Source: Gordionus sp. m RMFG-2023 (lineage: Eukaryota; Nematomorpha; Gordioida; Chordodea; Parachordodidae). Taken from it: a DNA stretch of 64,000 nt. Under the pieces are notes generated by a model. The model was given only the letters and a program-made list of their open reading frames with translations. It did no database searches and had not been told where the DNA came from. The translations under genes and the position numbers were made by a program. The DNA lies in NCBI RefSeq assembly GCF_954871325.1, contig NC_088778.1, forward strand, positions 1,488,001 to 1,552,000, written 5' to 3'. This document shows positions 38,501 to 53,100 of the stretch, one piece after another; the stretch's first letter is position 1; the number at the start of each line of letters is the position of its first letter.

Positions 38501-39803
38501 TTAAAAATAATACTGACATTCTTGACCCACTAGGGGCTGACTGAGATCATCCGAACTCTGAGAAAAAAATGTCCTGAATAAGCTGGCAGCTAGATCTTTA
38601 TCCGATCCCACCAATCCGGAATCATAATCAAAGTGACAAAATTGGAAATGACCCCAAATGTCTCTTAGGGCATACTTCTTATCCTTTCCCACAAATTTCA
38701 TCCTCTTGAGTTTGTCAGTCAAATCATGATAAAGGGACATGGTTAAAACTTTTTTCATAAGTTTGCAATTGTTATCACTTAAGTCTGAGATGCTTTTGCC
38801 ATTGTCCATAATTACATTAGGCTCTTTGAAAGGGGTTTGAGTGCCAGGCAATGGAGAAATTGGGGAGGCATTTTTGAGTCTGACAAAGAGCATCCATAGA
38901 TGCAATCCTGTAACAGTATACCAGGAATAAAAGGTATTTGAGAGCTTCAGTTCTTATTTTTTTATATATGAATATGTATTTGAACTCATTCTTAAACTTA
39001 TATAAAAAACTTTAAAAATGGAATGAGAATTTTAAATTTTATTATTAGCAATTGTAGTGATTTACATATAGTTTATTTAATAACTTGTAAATATATATGT
39101 AAATGGAACTAGAGTTTGAGTAAAAATGATTGCATAGAAATTAAGGCTTTAATAGCAATTATTTAAAAGCACTACAAATAACCAAATAATTATAATTTAA
39201 GTTCATGCATTATAGATATTTATGCTTTCAATAATATCATATCAAGCATAACATTAATATTATATTTGATATTGATCTTACCATTAAAAAAGGAATTATA
39301 ATCAATCTGTGTGGTTACAATCTTATATAATTCTTCAGATTTGTGGCAGATTCTCTATTATTAAATTTTTTAATAATTATAATTAATCTAAGCTACTTTT
39401 TGAACAAATGGCTTCGAATGAATTATATAAGCAATAAGCTTCTTACCGATAATAGGTATTGGGTTTATAAGTTGCATTAAAATTTAAAAAATAACCATGT
39501 GTTAAAGAATAGGTGAAAATAAGACGTACGATCTTTAAATTTTTTTTTTGCTTTTTATTAGCTTAAAACTCACTATTAATTAGCCAAAATCTCTAGTTAT
39601 TACTAGACCTGATGGTTTCAGTCGATTATCTTAACCAATTACCTGGGATTACAAATACATTGATTTTTTAGCACAATCCAATTTAAATTACCTTAGCAAT
39701 CACTATAGCCTAATCCTGAAATAAATATATTTATAAAAATTGTAATATTTACCTTATTTTGCACCAATAAATATTCTTCTGTTTTTAGGTAAAATTCATT
39801 ACA
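38501..39803 (-). CDS. UQCC1/CBP3-like ubiquinol-cytochrome c reductase assembly chaperone, C-terminal part
   Basis: Exons 39803-39753 (tentative), 39354-39282 and 38952-38501 (stop TAA 38503-38501) join in phase. The family acts in mitochondria as a chaperone for cytochrome b synthesis and complex III assembly. The recognisable core runs KIVTTQIDYNSFFN, SNTFYSWYTVTGLHLWMLF, then FDYDSGLVGSDKDLAASLF and RTFF. This matches the order DFEEFF, DTFNSWF, LHVWM, GYDEGILSDDHGLAAALWRTFF in human UQCC1. Between VRLK and LMKKVL there is a poorly conserved insert rich in Ser, Pro and Asn. The N-terminal third and transit peptide were not located; they could lie within 39804-40216 or overlap DEGS1 in antisense. 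The gene is divergent from DEGS1. Confidence 0.8.
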
Positions 39804-40216
39804 CTATTGGGAAATCAAATAAATTGAATAAGTGGCGATCATATTGAAGTTTTCTACCTAATGTAATATATAACAATAGATATTCATCTAAGAAACATTA
39901 ATGTAACAATTGAAATAAATTTATTAAAATTTTTCTAATTAGATTTTTATCCAATTATTATTTTTTGATTTATATGGGACATATTGTTATTATTGTAATT
40001 GCGACTTTAATATGTATATTTTATAAATTAAATTGAATTTAAGTTTAAAAATGGACATTTTAAAATGTATAAAAATATAAAAAATACTATGAATATGCAT
40101 AGTTAAATAAATTGAAATATCGCATTTATGAATAAAATATTTTCCTAGTGGATCAAATACCCTCTTTTATAATATGTAAAATAAATACATTTCTCATAGC
40201 TTGTTATTCATTTCTA

Positions 40217-43200
40217 ATGGGTCAAAAAGTTTCTAGGACTGATTTCGAATGGGTTTATACTGATGAACCTCACGCCACTAGGAGAAAAGAAATATTAAGT
40301 ATTATTTTTCTTTATATTACAATATTCCTTACATAAAGTTTGATTAATAAATTTATATAATATCTGTATTTATCTACTTTGTTTTAGAAAAATATCCAGA
40401 AATCAAAAAATTAATGGGTTATGATGCCTCACTTAAATATATAGCTCTAATTATGATGTTATTTCAGTTCACTGCTTGCTTTTTTGTCAAGGATTTTTCT
40501 TGGCCAGTTGTATTTGTATTAGCTTATTTCATTGGAGGGGTTAGTAATTTAATTTTTTACATATATATATTTATAATTTTATTCATAATTGCCTTTTTTT
40601 TTTAAAAAAAATACATTGATAATGACCTTATTTTTTAATTTGAACATTTCTCTTTGTCATAAAACATGCATGAGTCATAATAATAATTTTTTATTTTTGA
40701 AAAGTTTTTTTTGAATAAATTATTAATGATAAAATCATTTGTTTCAAATTTACTCTTTAATTTATAAAGAGATTGTGTTTGTGTATACACTAATTTATAG
40801 ATATTTGTATTAAGTTTTCTCTTTCTATAGAACATAGCCACAGGGTGACATAAATAATTTCTCCTCAATTGCCCCAATAAATGAAATTTGTCATATAATT
40901 AAAATTTAGAAGAAAAAAATTTTCAAAACGATCTAATTTAAAATTCACCAATAAAATTTTAGGAGAAGCCTATGACTCACAAATTTTCTAATAAGTTCTC
41001 AAATTATATAGGATAAACTTATAGCACACAAAAAAAATTTCTCTTGATTTTGTGCAAAAAAAAGATTTGAAACATATAAGATACATTGTGTAAAATTAAA
41101 ATACCCTACAAAATAATTGGCTAGGTCCTTCTTCTTCTTTATCATTGATATGGTCCCACAGTTGTGGGGTTTGTTTTGATAAGTTTCTTCCATCTTGATT
41201 GAGTAAGGGCCATGTCCGGATTTATCTTCTTAGTCATCATAACTTCGTCTACTTGACCTTTCCACGTAACACGAGGTCATCCTCATCCTCTCTTCCCTGG
41301 CACCTCCATGTCCAATACTTTTCGATTTACATCATTCGCCTCCCTTCTTAGTATATGACCCCACCTTAACCAATTTTGGTTTATCAAGTCCGCCATAGGT
41401 TGAATACCCATTTTTGCTCTGAGACAGTTATTCATCATATGGTCGAGTTTAGTATACCCCAAGCTCCACCGTATTCATCTCCATGTAATAACTTTTCTTC
41501 CGTAGCATTTAATGACCATGTTTCTCTTCCATAGATTAACACCAGTCTTACGATGGATTTGTTAACTTTACTTTTCAACCATATTGGCATCTTCTTGTCG
41601 CACATTACACCGGATATACTTCGCCATTTAAGCCACCCTTTTTGAATCCATGCATTGACTTCTTTTGTGCAACCTCCCTCTTGTAGCATCGAGCCTAGGT
41701 ATGTAAACCTGTCTACTTTTGGGTACTTTAATTGGTCATCCAGCGATGGGGTGCCTGTAACGTTCATCTCCATGTATACCGTTTTTCGATTGTTGATTTT
41801 TAAACCATATTCAGCTTAGCGTTATGACCACTTTTCGGCTTCTTCGAATACTTTCTCCTTTGTCTCTTCGCATAGTACTTTATCATCGGCATATAGCATA
41901 CACCATGGAGATGGCTTTTGGATGTCTCTCCTTATCGTGTCCATAATTATATTAAATAGAAAAGGACTTAGAGCAGATCCTTGATGTAATCCAATTTCAA
42001 CCCAAAGGTTTAGAATCTCCAACTGTCGTTCTAACGCAAGAAGTTGAGGCTTCATAGATATTTTTCATAAGCCGTACATATGCGTCAGGGATATTTTGTT
42101 TTCTCAAGCACCACCATATTAAATCGCGAGGGACAGTGTCATAAGCTTTCTCCAAGTCAATAAAGACCATATGTAGGTTTCTTTTTTTGTCTCCATATTT
42201 ATCCATCATATGTCTTAGTGCGAAGATCGGATCGATTGTGGATTTGCCGGCCACAAATCCTAATTGGTTAGCCGATATTTCCACCTCGTTCTTTAGCCTT
42301 GTAACACTAAGATCCTTTCCATAAGTTTCAAGGAGTGGCAAGTTAGCTTGATACCTCTGTAATTACCACACTCCTGACCAATATTGTTAAAGAGGTTCGT
42401 CATGGTCGTGATTCCTTCTCGGCATCCGACCCATGCTTCCATAGGAATTCCATCTGGGCCATTAGCTTTTTCTTTTTGCATCTTGTTCATTTGCGTCCTA
42501 ACTTCATCCTTCTGTTAGAGTTCGACCATACTTATGTTTGACTCAATATCGGGAAGGAAATATTTGTCATTAGCAATATTCATAAGTTCCTTGAAATATC
42601 CTTTCCACCTTTCCATCACCTCCTTAAATAAGGTTTGACCCACCTCATTTTTGACTATTTTAAGGACTCTGACATCGCGACTTTTCTTCTCCCTTATCTT
42701 AGCCAATTTGTACATAAGCCTGTCGCCCCCTTTATGATCCAGTTGGTTTGCCATCTCGGTGTACGCAGCATTCTTCGCTATTGCAACGGCCTTCTTCCCA
42801 GCTCTCTTTGCCTCCCTATATTCTTTGTAATCCTCCGACTTTTTAGATTTATGCCACCGTCTATAAAGAATTTTCTTCCTTTCGATGAAATCCCTAACCG
42901 ATTGATCCCACCACCATAGTTCCCTATTCAAAGCTTTGCCTCCTTTGGTCTGTCCTAGAATCTGAATCGCCGTTTCCTTTATGGCTGCAGTTAGCGTCTC
43001 CCAATCGTCTGTTTCTTTCTAACTTCCTGGCACCCGAGAGTGTGGAGGCTTTCTGATGGTATTTATCGTTCGTCAGCATGTCCTTTAGCATTTCATACCT
43101 AATTTAGGTTCATAAACCTTTCTTCTTTCCGGAAACCCTTTTCTTTCAAGATTCATGACAAGTGAACGATGTTGCCTGGCTATTTCTTCTCCCGGTATTA

Positions 43201-44152
43201 CCTTGCAATCTTTGATCCTCTATAAATCCTTTCGCCGTATAAGCAGATAATCAATTTGACTAAAATGCTTTCCACTTCTATAAGTCACAATATCTTCACG
43301 CTTTTATCTTTTTTTCCAACGAATCGAAGAATATATCTTTCTCTGATTCCATACCCCCTGTTTGAGGACATACGCGCAATAACGGTTAGCATGCCTCCTT
43401 GATCTGCAATCTTCACCCACATTAACCTGTCTGAACATCGTTTGACTTCCACCACCTTGTCCTTGAACGATTCGCTTAGAACGATACCGACCCCGTTTCT
43501 ACGATTTGGTGACCCACTGTAAAATAACTTGTATCCCTCTCCTAACTCCCGAGCTTCAGTTCCATTCCATCTCGTCTCTTGTAGACAGGCGATGTGTACC
43601 TTTCTTCTTTTTAGCATTCGTCAAATTACCCACATTCCAGCATGTTATTCGCATTCTACCCACAACTAACTTCCTTAACCGCCTTCGTTGTGAGTCAGGC
43701 GCGATAACCCTAGCGTATTATTCGCATTGCGCGGGCGGAAGATCGCGTCGTTGGCGGAGGACGCCCTAGCTTTCTGTCGTAGAGTTTTATTTTAAACTAT
43801 CATGATTTTGGAGTGGGTTTTTACAGCCGGTTTCCGGCCTGACGCCAACCCTCCACTTTTTGCACGCGGACTTGGGACCGTCGTAGTTAGTGTTAAAATA
43901 ATTGGCTAGGTTCAAATATTTTATTTATGTAGATAATAATAGAATACTATATAATTTGCAAATTAGTGCAATCTGCGTTATATATATTAAACATGAGTAA
44001 CCCCTAGAGGATTATTGTTCCAGATTTGTGAAGACTTGCAGGATGAAGTTAAGTTAGTATTAGTTTGGACAAAGCAAAAATTTATTAACAATAATAATTA
44101 AGCAAATTGTCTAGAGTTTTATTTACTTTTATTTTAATAATGAAAAATGGTG

Positions 44153-44195
<43 letters not shown>

Positions 44196-47100
44196 AATAA
44201 TTACATAAAATGATAAACGTTTTAATATTGTTTCGGCGAATAAATAATAATAATGTTCGATATAAATCCAAATGATGCTTTTTATTTACCTCAAACAAAA
44301 ACAGCTGATAAAAATATAATTATACCATTTAAGGCCACGTCAAATCTATCAAGAATTCATCCGACCCCTTTTAAAATTGTTAAAAATTTCTGGAATTATT
44401 TAGATAGTTCAAAAAAAATGAGAACGCCGTTTATTTTAGCTCATTAGCACAGCTGGTTCCCGAGATACGGGGCCTCGTGGTTGCTTTTTTTAAAAATGGC
44501 TGCTAACGCCAAACGGTAGCATTATTGGCGCTTGCAACGCGGCGTTTAAAATCGTCCCAAACTGAGCCGTTCAACAACACCAATCTCCGTATCCGCGTTC
44601 GGTCATATTTGTTTAGCATGCCATATTTTATACACTTTACCCTCGTCCTTCCCCCATTTTAGCGGACCTTCAAACATTAGAACTCTTTCTTCCTGGAAAT
44701 ATCTCTGCCGGTGATTTTCCTTTGACCATTTTTGTATTGTTGTAAAGCTAACGTTGACAGCCACCATTTACCTTCTTCGAAGTAATTTTTCTCGGCACTA
44801 ATAAACTGTCTTGCATAAAAATTTTACGGGGTCTTCTCAACATTATCTATTATTTGTAACGATCAGAATCGGTATCTTCACCATTTTCTTCTTTAGTGTC
44901 TCATAATCTCATATTTTTCCTTAACAAAGTATACATCTCGGTAGGAAGTGACGTAATAATTTGTAGCTCCTAGAAACGCTTGCAATTCCATCTTATTATT
45001 CGGTGCTCTCATGCAAAACTATTCTTGTCAATATTCTTTTGTAATGAGATAAATTTCTTTTCCTTATTTTATACGTGTCCTAAGTATGTCACTTGTTTTA
45101 ATCCAAAAACACTTTCTCTCATAACAGCTCTTGAGGCCATTTTCTAAGATTTGCCCAAAACACTTTAATTATCTTCTTGTTATACATTTTTTTTCTTCTG
45201 AATTACCTGATACCAGAACATCGTCTAAATAATTTATGGTTACACTGAACCCTCGAAAAAAAAATAGCCGACATCTTCCTTTGAAAATGATTGCTGATGC
45301 TTTTTTTTAAACTAAAAAGCAATCTACAGAACGAAGAAAACGATAAACCTCTATGTGTTGTAATCGAGGACATTTCACTTGCCCTTTCGTTCACCTAAAT
45401 CTGCGGAGATAGGCTTTAGAAAATATTGTTGCTCCTTTTTAAATTAGTTAGTAATTGCTCCATCCTTTGGTGAAGGAAATCTAACATCATTATCCAAGGC
45501 TTTATAGATACCCAATGGTCTACACATAACCTTAGGGTCCAACGGGGTCGTCATCCATACGCAATGAAACTATTGGTTTTCAGCCGCTTCTCATTAGCAA
45601 TTATGTTAGCTGATGGTAATCAAGGATACATAGGTCCACTTTTTTTTTGTAAAACTTTTTACCGATGTCAAATATAATTTTTTAAATTAATAACTAAATT
45701 GGTTTCAAATATATGATAATTTAAGCGGGAAATCATCAAAAAAAAATTTGAATATTGGCCATCTCATGTCCAGTAGAAAATCTAAAATTATAATTTCGAA
45801 ATGATTAATGAGCCTTGATTTTTCAAATTGTTTTACTATCTTTTCTAATCATTTCTTCCATGATTTAGTAGTTTCAAGGGGGAAAGGGTATCACATGATA
45901 TTCAATTGTTGGGGGAAGGGGGGGGGAGAGGCTTATATTTTGTAAATTCTTATATTTATGTTTGGATAGTAAGTAGTATATTGTATGTTTTCATATGCAG
46001 ACGATAATTGGTTAGAATTTTATTTTTGTTCACAAATTATCGTCCATATGTTATATAGAATAGTATTGTTATTTATTCTGCTAAGTAAAAATTTTAAACG
46101 TGTATTATTTATGTAGCAATGATTATAAAGTTATTATTTAAATTATATTATGATTATATTTTACCCATATCTATATATTATATATAAAGAAAGAAAGAAA
46201 GAAAGAAAGAAAAAAAGAATGAAAGAAAGATATATATATATATATATAATGTATAGTGGAATATTGGAGTTTGCCATTTTTTTTATTATTCATTTTAAAA
46301 ATCATTAAAATTCTAATTAATTCTTTTAATTATCATTTATTAATTTAATTTTTTATTTTTATTTCGTTTCAAACCTCTACTGACTTAACTTCGTATCTAA
46401 GTCTCCAGAATTTTCCGGTTTCTTGGAGTCGTTTCTAAAAAGGTAAACGTTTCTAAATGGGATTTGCACCTAACATTTCCTTAGGAACTGTAAGAGAACG
46501 AAAAACCTTTCTCTCCCCCCCTTGTAACGGTGGAATTTTTTTTCTATAGCAAATTATATGTTGATACATTATTATATTGAAGTCTATAAACCATTCCTTG
46601 ACCTTGGCCATCCACGAGATAAGTCACAACCTCGCCTTCGGAAACGCTCACCCTTGGAAGAACAGGTTTTTCGAGATTTTCGTCAACCTGCCAATCATGA
46701 TTCCGTATTCCGCCGCCTTCAAAAAATACCACATGGACCATCATCGCTATCAAGTGAACACAATACCTCATTTTTTTCTCTTCAAAATGTAATTACAAGT
46801 ACTACGAAAATTCGAATCAAATCGAATAATTCATTATTCGTACAAATAATAAAATAATTATTCGATTCGATTCGAAAATTTGTGTTATTCGTATTCGTAA
46901 AAATCGAATAACGAATAATTCGTTTTAGGTCTAATCACAATTACAATTTTAAAATTTTTTGACATAAAAAGAAAGAAATAAAATAAATAAAAGAACGAAC
47001 GAACGAGCAAAATGGAATGATGCCAAATATTTTATTTTCGAGGTCACTTTACAAACATAATTTACAAAATTTGGTAAAATTTCTTTTTTTTTCCCGACAA

Positions 47101-50100
47101 TTATAAATTTATTTATTTTTTTAAAGAAAAAGATTTTAATTTTATTTTTCTTAAGTTTGTTTTATTCGTAAGAATTTCTCAATTTATTCCAAAAAATAAA
47201 ATCATCCATGGTTAATTCACACCTAGGGGATGTAACGCAAGAGGGAAATTTGCCCAATTTTTCATAATGTATCCTTCTTTTTTTTTTCTAAAAATATTTT
47301 TTTTCCTCGTGGATCATAAAATCGTGAATTACGGTTTTGTCTTTTGGTACGCGATGCATTACGTTTCGCCCAACAAACATTCTCGATAATACGATGACAG
47401 CTTAACTCGCGTAATGTTTCGTCTGAAGGATCCGGGTCTGGACCCCGGAGCTGGTGAGATATGGGATAGAGGTAGTTAAAGGTATAAGTGCTGAGTTAGG
47501 TAGGGGTTGCTCACTTTTTTTTAAAATGGCAAATCTGACATATCACGTGATCAAGACTGTTTTATAAAAAAAAATTTAAAATAAGCTAGACGGCAATTCT
47601 CCTTTTTTAGTTTTAAAGCTAAATTGTTTCTTAATTTTGGATGTAGAAATACGGGGATGCGAACCCGGCAAAAATTTTGCCCGGGTACCGTTCGGGTTCG
47701 GATAGACGGGTTCGGTTCGGGTTCGGCTCAGGGAAATATTATCGAACCCAGGTTTAAGACAAGACTTATAAAGAAATTCTTGACTATTAATTCTATCTCA
47801 TTTGCGCGATTTTGGATAATAAATTTATAATCAATAGAGGATGAAAATACAAATATAAGAGACCCTTAAAAGATATTTTCTTTAGTACTAAAAAATATTA
47901 ACCTAATCAAAATTATCGCTACAAAACCAAACGCGATTTAAGTGAAATACATTGATAGCGTAATTCGGAGAGTGAAGTGTAAAAGGTAGATATCGAATTT
48001 GAATCCCTTTTTCTTAAATGCCAAATTTATCTTCCATCACCTCAACGTGTGTGTATCGGAAGAAATTGTGGCGATCTCTTAAGACCTGTTATTTTAAAAT
48101 ATCTTCGAGATGTACAACTCACTAAAAATGGAGGTTAAACACTAAATCATGAAAAAGGATTTTAAAAAAAACGGTCATAGAAAGATTAGATATCTCGTTT
48201 TTAGTGATGCGTGGACAATTACTCTAGGAATTCCGGGCTCCGTATTCTAGAAATCTATCGAAACAGCGAACCAATAAGCATTCGGGGAGAATGTCGAATG
48301 AAATTTGTGAAAGTAATTCGAAGTAAATGGGAAACGCACAAATTGACACCATCCCAATGATGGTTACATCAATGAAAACAGCTGGGGACGCCATTTTGAT
48401 TACCCGTATCATTAATTAAGAAATTTTAAACGAGAGGCCAACGCAAACTTTATTTAAAAAAATTGCCTTGATCATCGAGATAGTGTGAGGAAGCAAGTTA
48501 TCTATTTAATAGTAGTTTTTAACGTGGGAATAATTACCATATGGGTTTTCAAAATGGAGGATCCAGCTGATTTGCATTCAACGACGCTTTTCAAATGCAT
48601 TATTATTGCCGATAAACTCGTGGGGCATTATAGATCTACTCACCTTTTTGCGTCACCTCTCAAAAATTTGTAATCTGAATTCCTCACTTAGGGTTTTAAA
48701 CTATTTATTTTCCTCTAGATTCTGATGTCAATCATTTTTTTTTCTCGATAACTCATCCAAAAATGTTCTGCTTATTTAATGATGTCCTATCTAATTTACG
48801 CGCGTATCTTAACGATACTAAAATTAGAATCTTCTGTATGTGGTTAAGTAGCCGCTCTATCCTTAGCGGGTTTAAAATTTAAATTAATTCGCACCGCGAT
48901 GCTCAAGCGGATTTTTTTTGTTCGGGCGCGCGTTTTGTTAATTAAGCGGAATTGGATAAATAATTTTATAACCGAATATATCGCGAAAACTTTTTTTTTA
49001 AAAAAAAATTGAAGGGTGACGATCAGCTTGACCTTGACATTCCGTCCTTGTTGGAGACCCGTCTGTTCGCCAACACTTTCACGAAATTGATCTGGCTGTT
49101 TCTTCAACCCTTATTCTACGCGCTTCGCCCTATCCTGACCCGCCCTAAACCGCTGACACTTTTGGAAGCCGTCAATCTGTGCTCCCAGCTGAGCTTCGAC
49201 GTCCTTCTGTATCATTACCTGGGAGCCAAGCCGGTGTTTTACTTGTTGGGTGGAGCGTTGATGGCCATGGGAATCCATCCTATGGCCGGCCATTTTATTA
49301 GCGAGCACTACATGTTCGCCAAAGGTTACGAGACCTACTCCTATTATGGCGTGCTCAACAAGGTCACCTTCAACGTTGGGTCAGTTTATATATGACATAT
49401 TTTATATTATATATATTCCCCTCATAGCTTTACTATTAAAAGGGTAAGATATGAAGAATAATCCCTTATTCGTATTATTACGTTGTGATCTTTATATCTA
49501 AAATACAAGAAATATATATATTTTTTTAAAATGGATATAAACCACTATAATACTAAACCGACGATTACACATTATTTTTTTGACCTTTATAACGATATTC
49601 GAATAAAAGGGTCACGACGGGTAAGATCTAAAGTGGAGAGAAGGAAAGATGTCTTATATGCACGTCAAATCTTTTCGTATACTTCACGCTTTGGCCTAAA
49701 ATTTATTTGTAAATTCCCGTTGCCGACATTTTATTTAACATTTTTTTAAAAAAAATATTGGACTGGAGTGTATTAACCAATGACATATAATAATACCTAG
49801 ACTGACGATTCATTCATTAAAATGCATTTTTAAGCGTCGTTAAAAGCAAATCAGCTGGACCCGCCATTTTGGTAACCTTTATAATAATTATTTTCATGTT
49901 AAAAACTAATATTAAATTGATAACTTACTTTCTTATTATCTCGATGAACAGGCAATTCTTTAATAAAGTTTGCATCAGATATAATATAAAATTAGGCTCT
50001 CGTTTAAAATTTTAATATTTATTACAGTAACCAAGATGGCGTCTCTAGCTGATTTGTATTGATGTACACTTTTAATGAATGAATCGTCAGTCTAGGTATC

Positions 50101-53100
50101 ATTATATGTCATTGGTATTAACCTGGTTTGGCGGTGTATTAGGCGGAGGGGTACAAAAATACAGGGCAATTAAGACGTATTTCGCTTGTAAGATAATTAT
50201 CACGTGGGTGAGGCTAGGTCTTGGAGGAGGGGTCAGGAATATTATCGGCTCAAAATATTGATACGGGTAATATTTTTTGACTCAAATAGTGTTGTTTAAC
50301 TTCCCAACCGAGTTGGCTTAACCGCGACCTAAGTCGAGTATTTATATAACTGATAAGAAATATTGTTAGATATTTTAATTTCACAAAAATAATATAATAA
50401 TGATCATCATTAGTTGCCAAAATGATTGACGGCTCGGCCCAGTATATCGACATTATTCTTAAATATTAAAACTTATTCGTAAATATTTTAAAATTATTTA
50501 GTAACATGTTCCTTGCATAACATTTTATAATTTTTTTTAACCTTATTTCTTACACATCCATAAAATAAAATTACATTTTGAATTTTTTAATCTAATTTTT
50601 TTTTTCCTGAGTTTTAAAAACGTACTCATATTTTAATAAGGTCTGTTTATAATAATTTTTTTAAAGTTTTTATATTAAATGAATTTTTTTTTAAAAAAAT
50701 AATTTAAAATTCGCATATTAAATTGCGAAAATTTAAAATTTGTCGAATATAAAGATATTTGTAATCGTCCCGCGTAATCGATAAATAATTATATATACAT
50801 ATATCGTCGGCCTAGAATTGGAGTTGCTCCACTTGCGCGAATGTCTAAAATTTAGAAAAAAATCAACATTAAAGTTTAAAATCGAATATAGGAAACGCTT
50901 ATTGGTCAATTTTTACAGAGCTATAACTTTGGCAAAAATTATATATTTTTTTTAATCTAGTTTTTATGCACATATATTGGGAGTAAATGAGTTATTATGC
51001 ACTTCTAACTCGAAAATGTCGAGTGGGGCACTACAATTCTAGATCGACGATATACAGAAAACGTCAATCAACAATAATGCTTATTGTTGATTGGTAGAAT
51101 TTTAAAACAAAGCATTAATAATTAGATATTTTTTTTTCACCTATATATTTTGTAATGAAAAATCTTTATCGGATTGATGATATTTTTTTTTGTGGATGGA
51201 AAATTTGTAAACCCATTAAATTTATCGTTTGGAAATTCATTGTGAAAAAAATCGATAAGATAAATTATGGATTTGTTAATATAAAAAAACCTATAAAAAA
51301 AATGTATTTCATTCTGGGATTATGTTTAAATCGGTGTTGTTAAACGGTTCTATTTGAGTCGATTCTTAAAACCGGCTTGCTCGGCATTGTAGCCGGAAAA
51401 ATATTTGCTAAGCCTCGTGATTTCGCCGACAGCTGTTCAATCCTATGTGCCATCTAAGAGCGAGATCGTTAGGCTTGCATAATCATTTTTTTCTGGATAA
51501 AATATTGAGTTGGCCGTTTTTAAAAATCGGCTCAAATTGAACCGTTTAACGACACTATGTTTAAATGTATACTAAGTTTGCGATAGAGTTTGAGACGTAT
51601 AAATCGGTGCTCGTGACCTAGCGGATCTGAATTCTGATTAACTCGACAGAGACCCGCAGAGGTACCATTTGTACGGCCCGGCCCGGTTTTTTTTGAAAAT
51701 TTTTCGGTCCGACCCGACCCGAATTTATTTTCAAAAATTATTCTCTGCCCGGCCCTGGTTTTTGTAAAATATATTTTTCATTTTTATAGCTAATAATGGC
51801 GATTTCAAATATTCGGTTTATAAAATATACGGCCCGGCCCGGGTATACTTAAAAAAATTAAAATACCGCCCGGCCCGTGTACCCGGGTCTGCGGATCTCT
51901 GATTTTTTTTTTGAATCATTATAATTGAGCCTCATATTTTTGACAAAGTTTTTATCTATAAGGATCTCGGTTATAAAATTATATATAAAAACTGTTATAA
52001 CACAGTTATAACTCTCATTGATAAATCATTTATTTGTAATGTACGATTATGAGATTATGAATATCTTTGAATACAACGATATGTTCATATGATTAAAAAT
52101 ATATGGTTATCAGTTATATCGTATAAAAAAAACATTTATTCATTTATTGATTGACCGTCTGTCTAACTAACAATCTTCACGTCAGTCATAACAAAAACAG
52201 AATTGAATATACATAAGTTCAGTTGGTTGCGATATCAATACTAATCTTGATAATATATTTACTATTTTATTACATTGAAAATTCTGATAAAGGATTATGT
52301 ACCGATGTAGTGACAAAGGTGTATAATAATTTAAAGAAAGACACTGTGGTGTCAGATAAAATGTTTTTTTAAAAAAAAATGAAATCAAGAATGGTTTAAC
52401 CAGAAGTGGTTAAAATTTGTTAAGGATAATCAGTGTGATCATCCTGAATGTTTGGAGAGATCGATGGTTTATCTTTCAAGAAGTAAAAGAAATAATCTAT
52501 GTTATATATCAGAATACATGTTAAAAATTGATTAAAAATATTTAGCCAAAATACGTGGCAAAAATGGTCCAAATGAAGAAAAAAAAAGATTTTTTAAGGG
52601 ATAAAAAAAATTGGTGAACATTTTGATGTTAAGAAGAATATTGGGAAATAATATTAAATATATGGGTTCAAGTTTAATATTAAAAATCAAATGAATATAA
52701 AATTAATTACCTATTTGGTTTAAAAAATTAATTAATTACATATATATTGTTAAATATAAAAGAAAAACTTTTTATATTATTATATTAAGGTCATTCATTT
52801 TCTTCAAACTCACAAATAAAGTGTGTTTTAAAGGTTATTTGAGGTTAAATTGAATCGCACAATTTGCGTGAATCTAGCGGGGAAAAATAATATAAGCCAT
52901 TTTTAATGGGAAAATTAAAATGTTGGCCTAAATTATTTTTAACATAATATTATAGGCCATTTAGACAAGGCTTGTAAATTTTTTGTCAATGGAAGAATTT
53001 GAATCCTGTAAAATAATATGATAAAATAGATTTCAATTGGCAAATGTGCGATGCACAGACCTGAGTATTTGTTTGTTTTAACTGTATGAGTTTATTTACT

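Noticed and set aside
40148-40216. Upstream in-frame ATG for DEGS1
   Set aside because: The family begins at [16 protein letters not shown]; the extra 23 residues are not conserved and would remove the myristoylation-type start.
40635-40877. 80-codon minus-strand frame rich in Lys/Arg/Tyr, considered as a mitochondrial-targeted first exon of the UQCC1-like gene
   Set aside because: No residue similarity to the family, no clear donor in a phase that fits 39803, and it lies inside DEGS1 intron 2.
42635-42919. 94-codon plus-strand open frame
   Set aside because: Antisense to the linker region of the RTE-type LINE.
44253-44447. 64-codon plus frame ([16 protein letters not shown]...) in DEGS1 intron 2
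   Set aside because: Reads somewhat protein-like, but there are no splice signals or homology, and it borders a MITE fragment and the Gypsy fossil; left unannotated.
47640-47830. 68-codon frame over a GGGTTCGG-rich block
   Set aside because: The composition is that of GC-block repeats, not protein; no homology.
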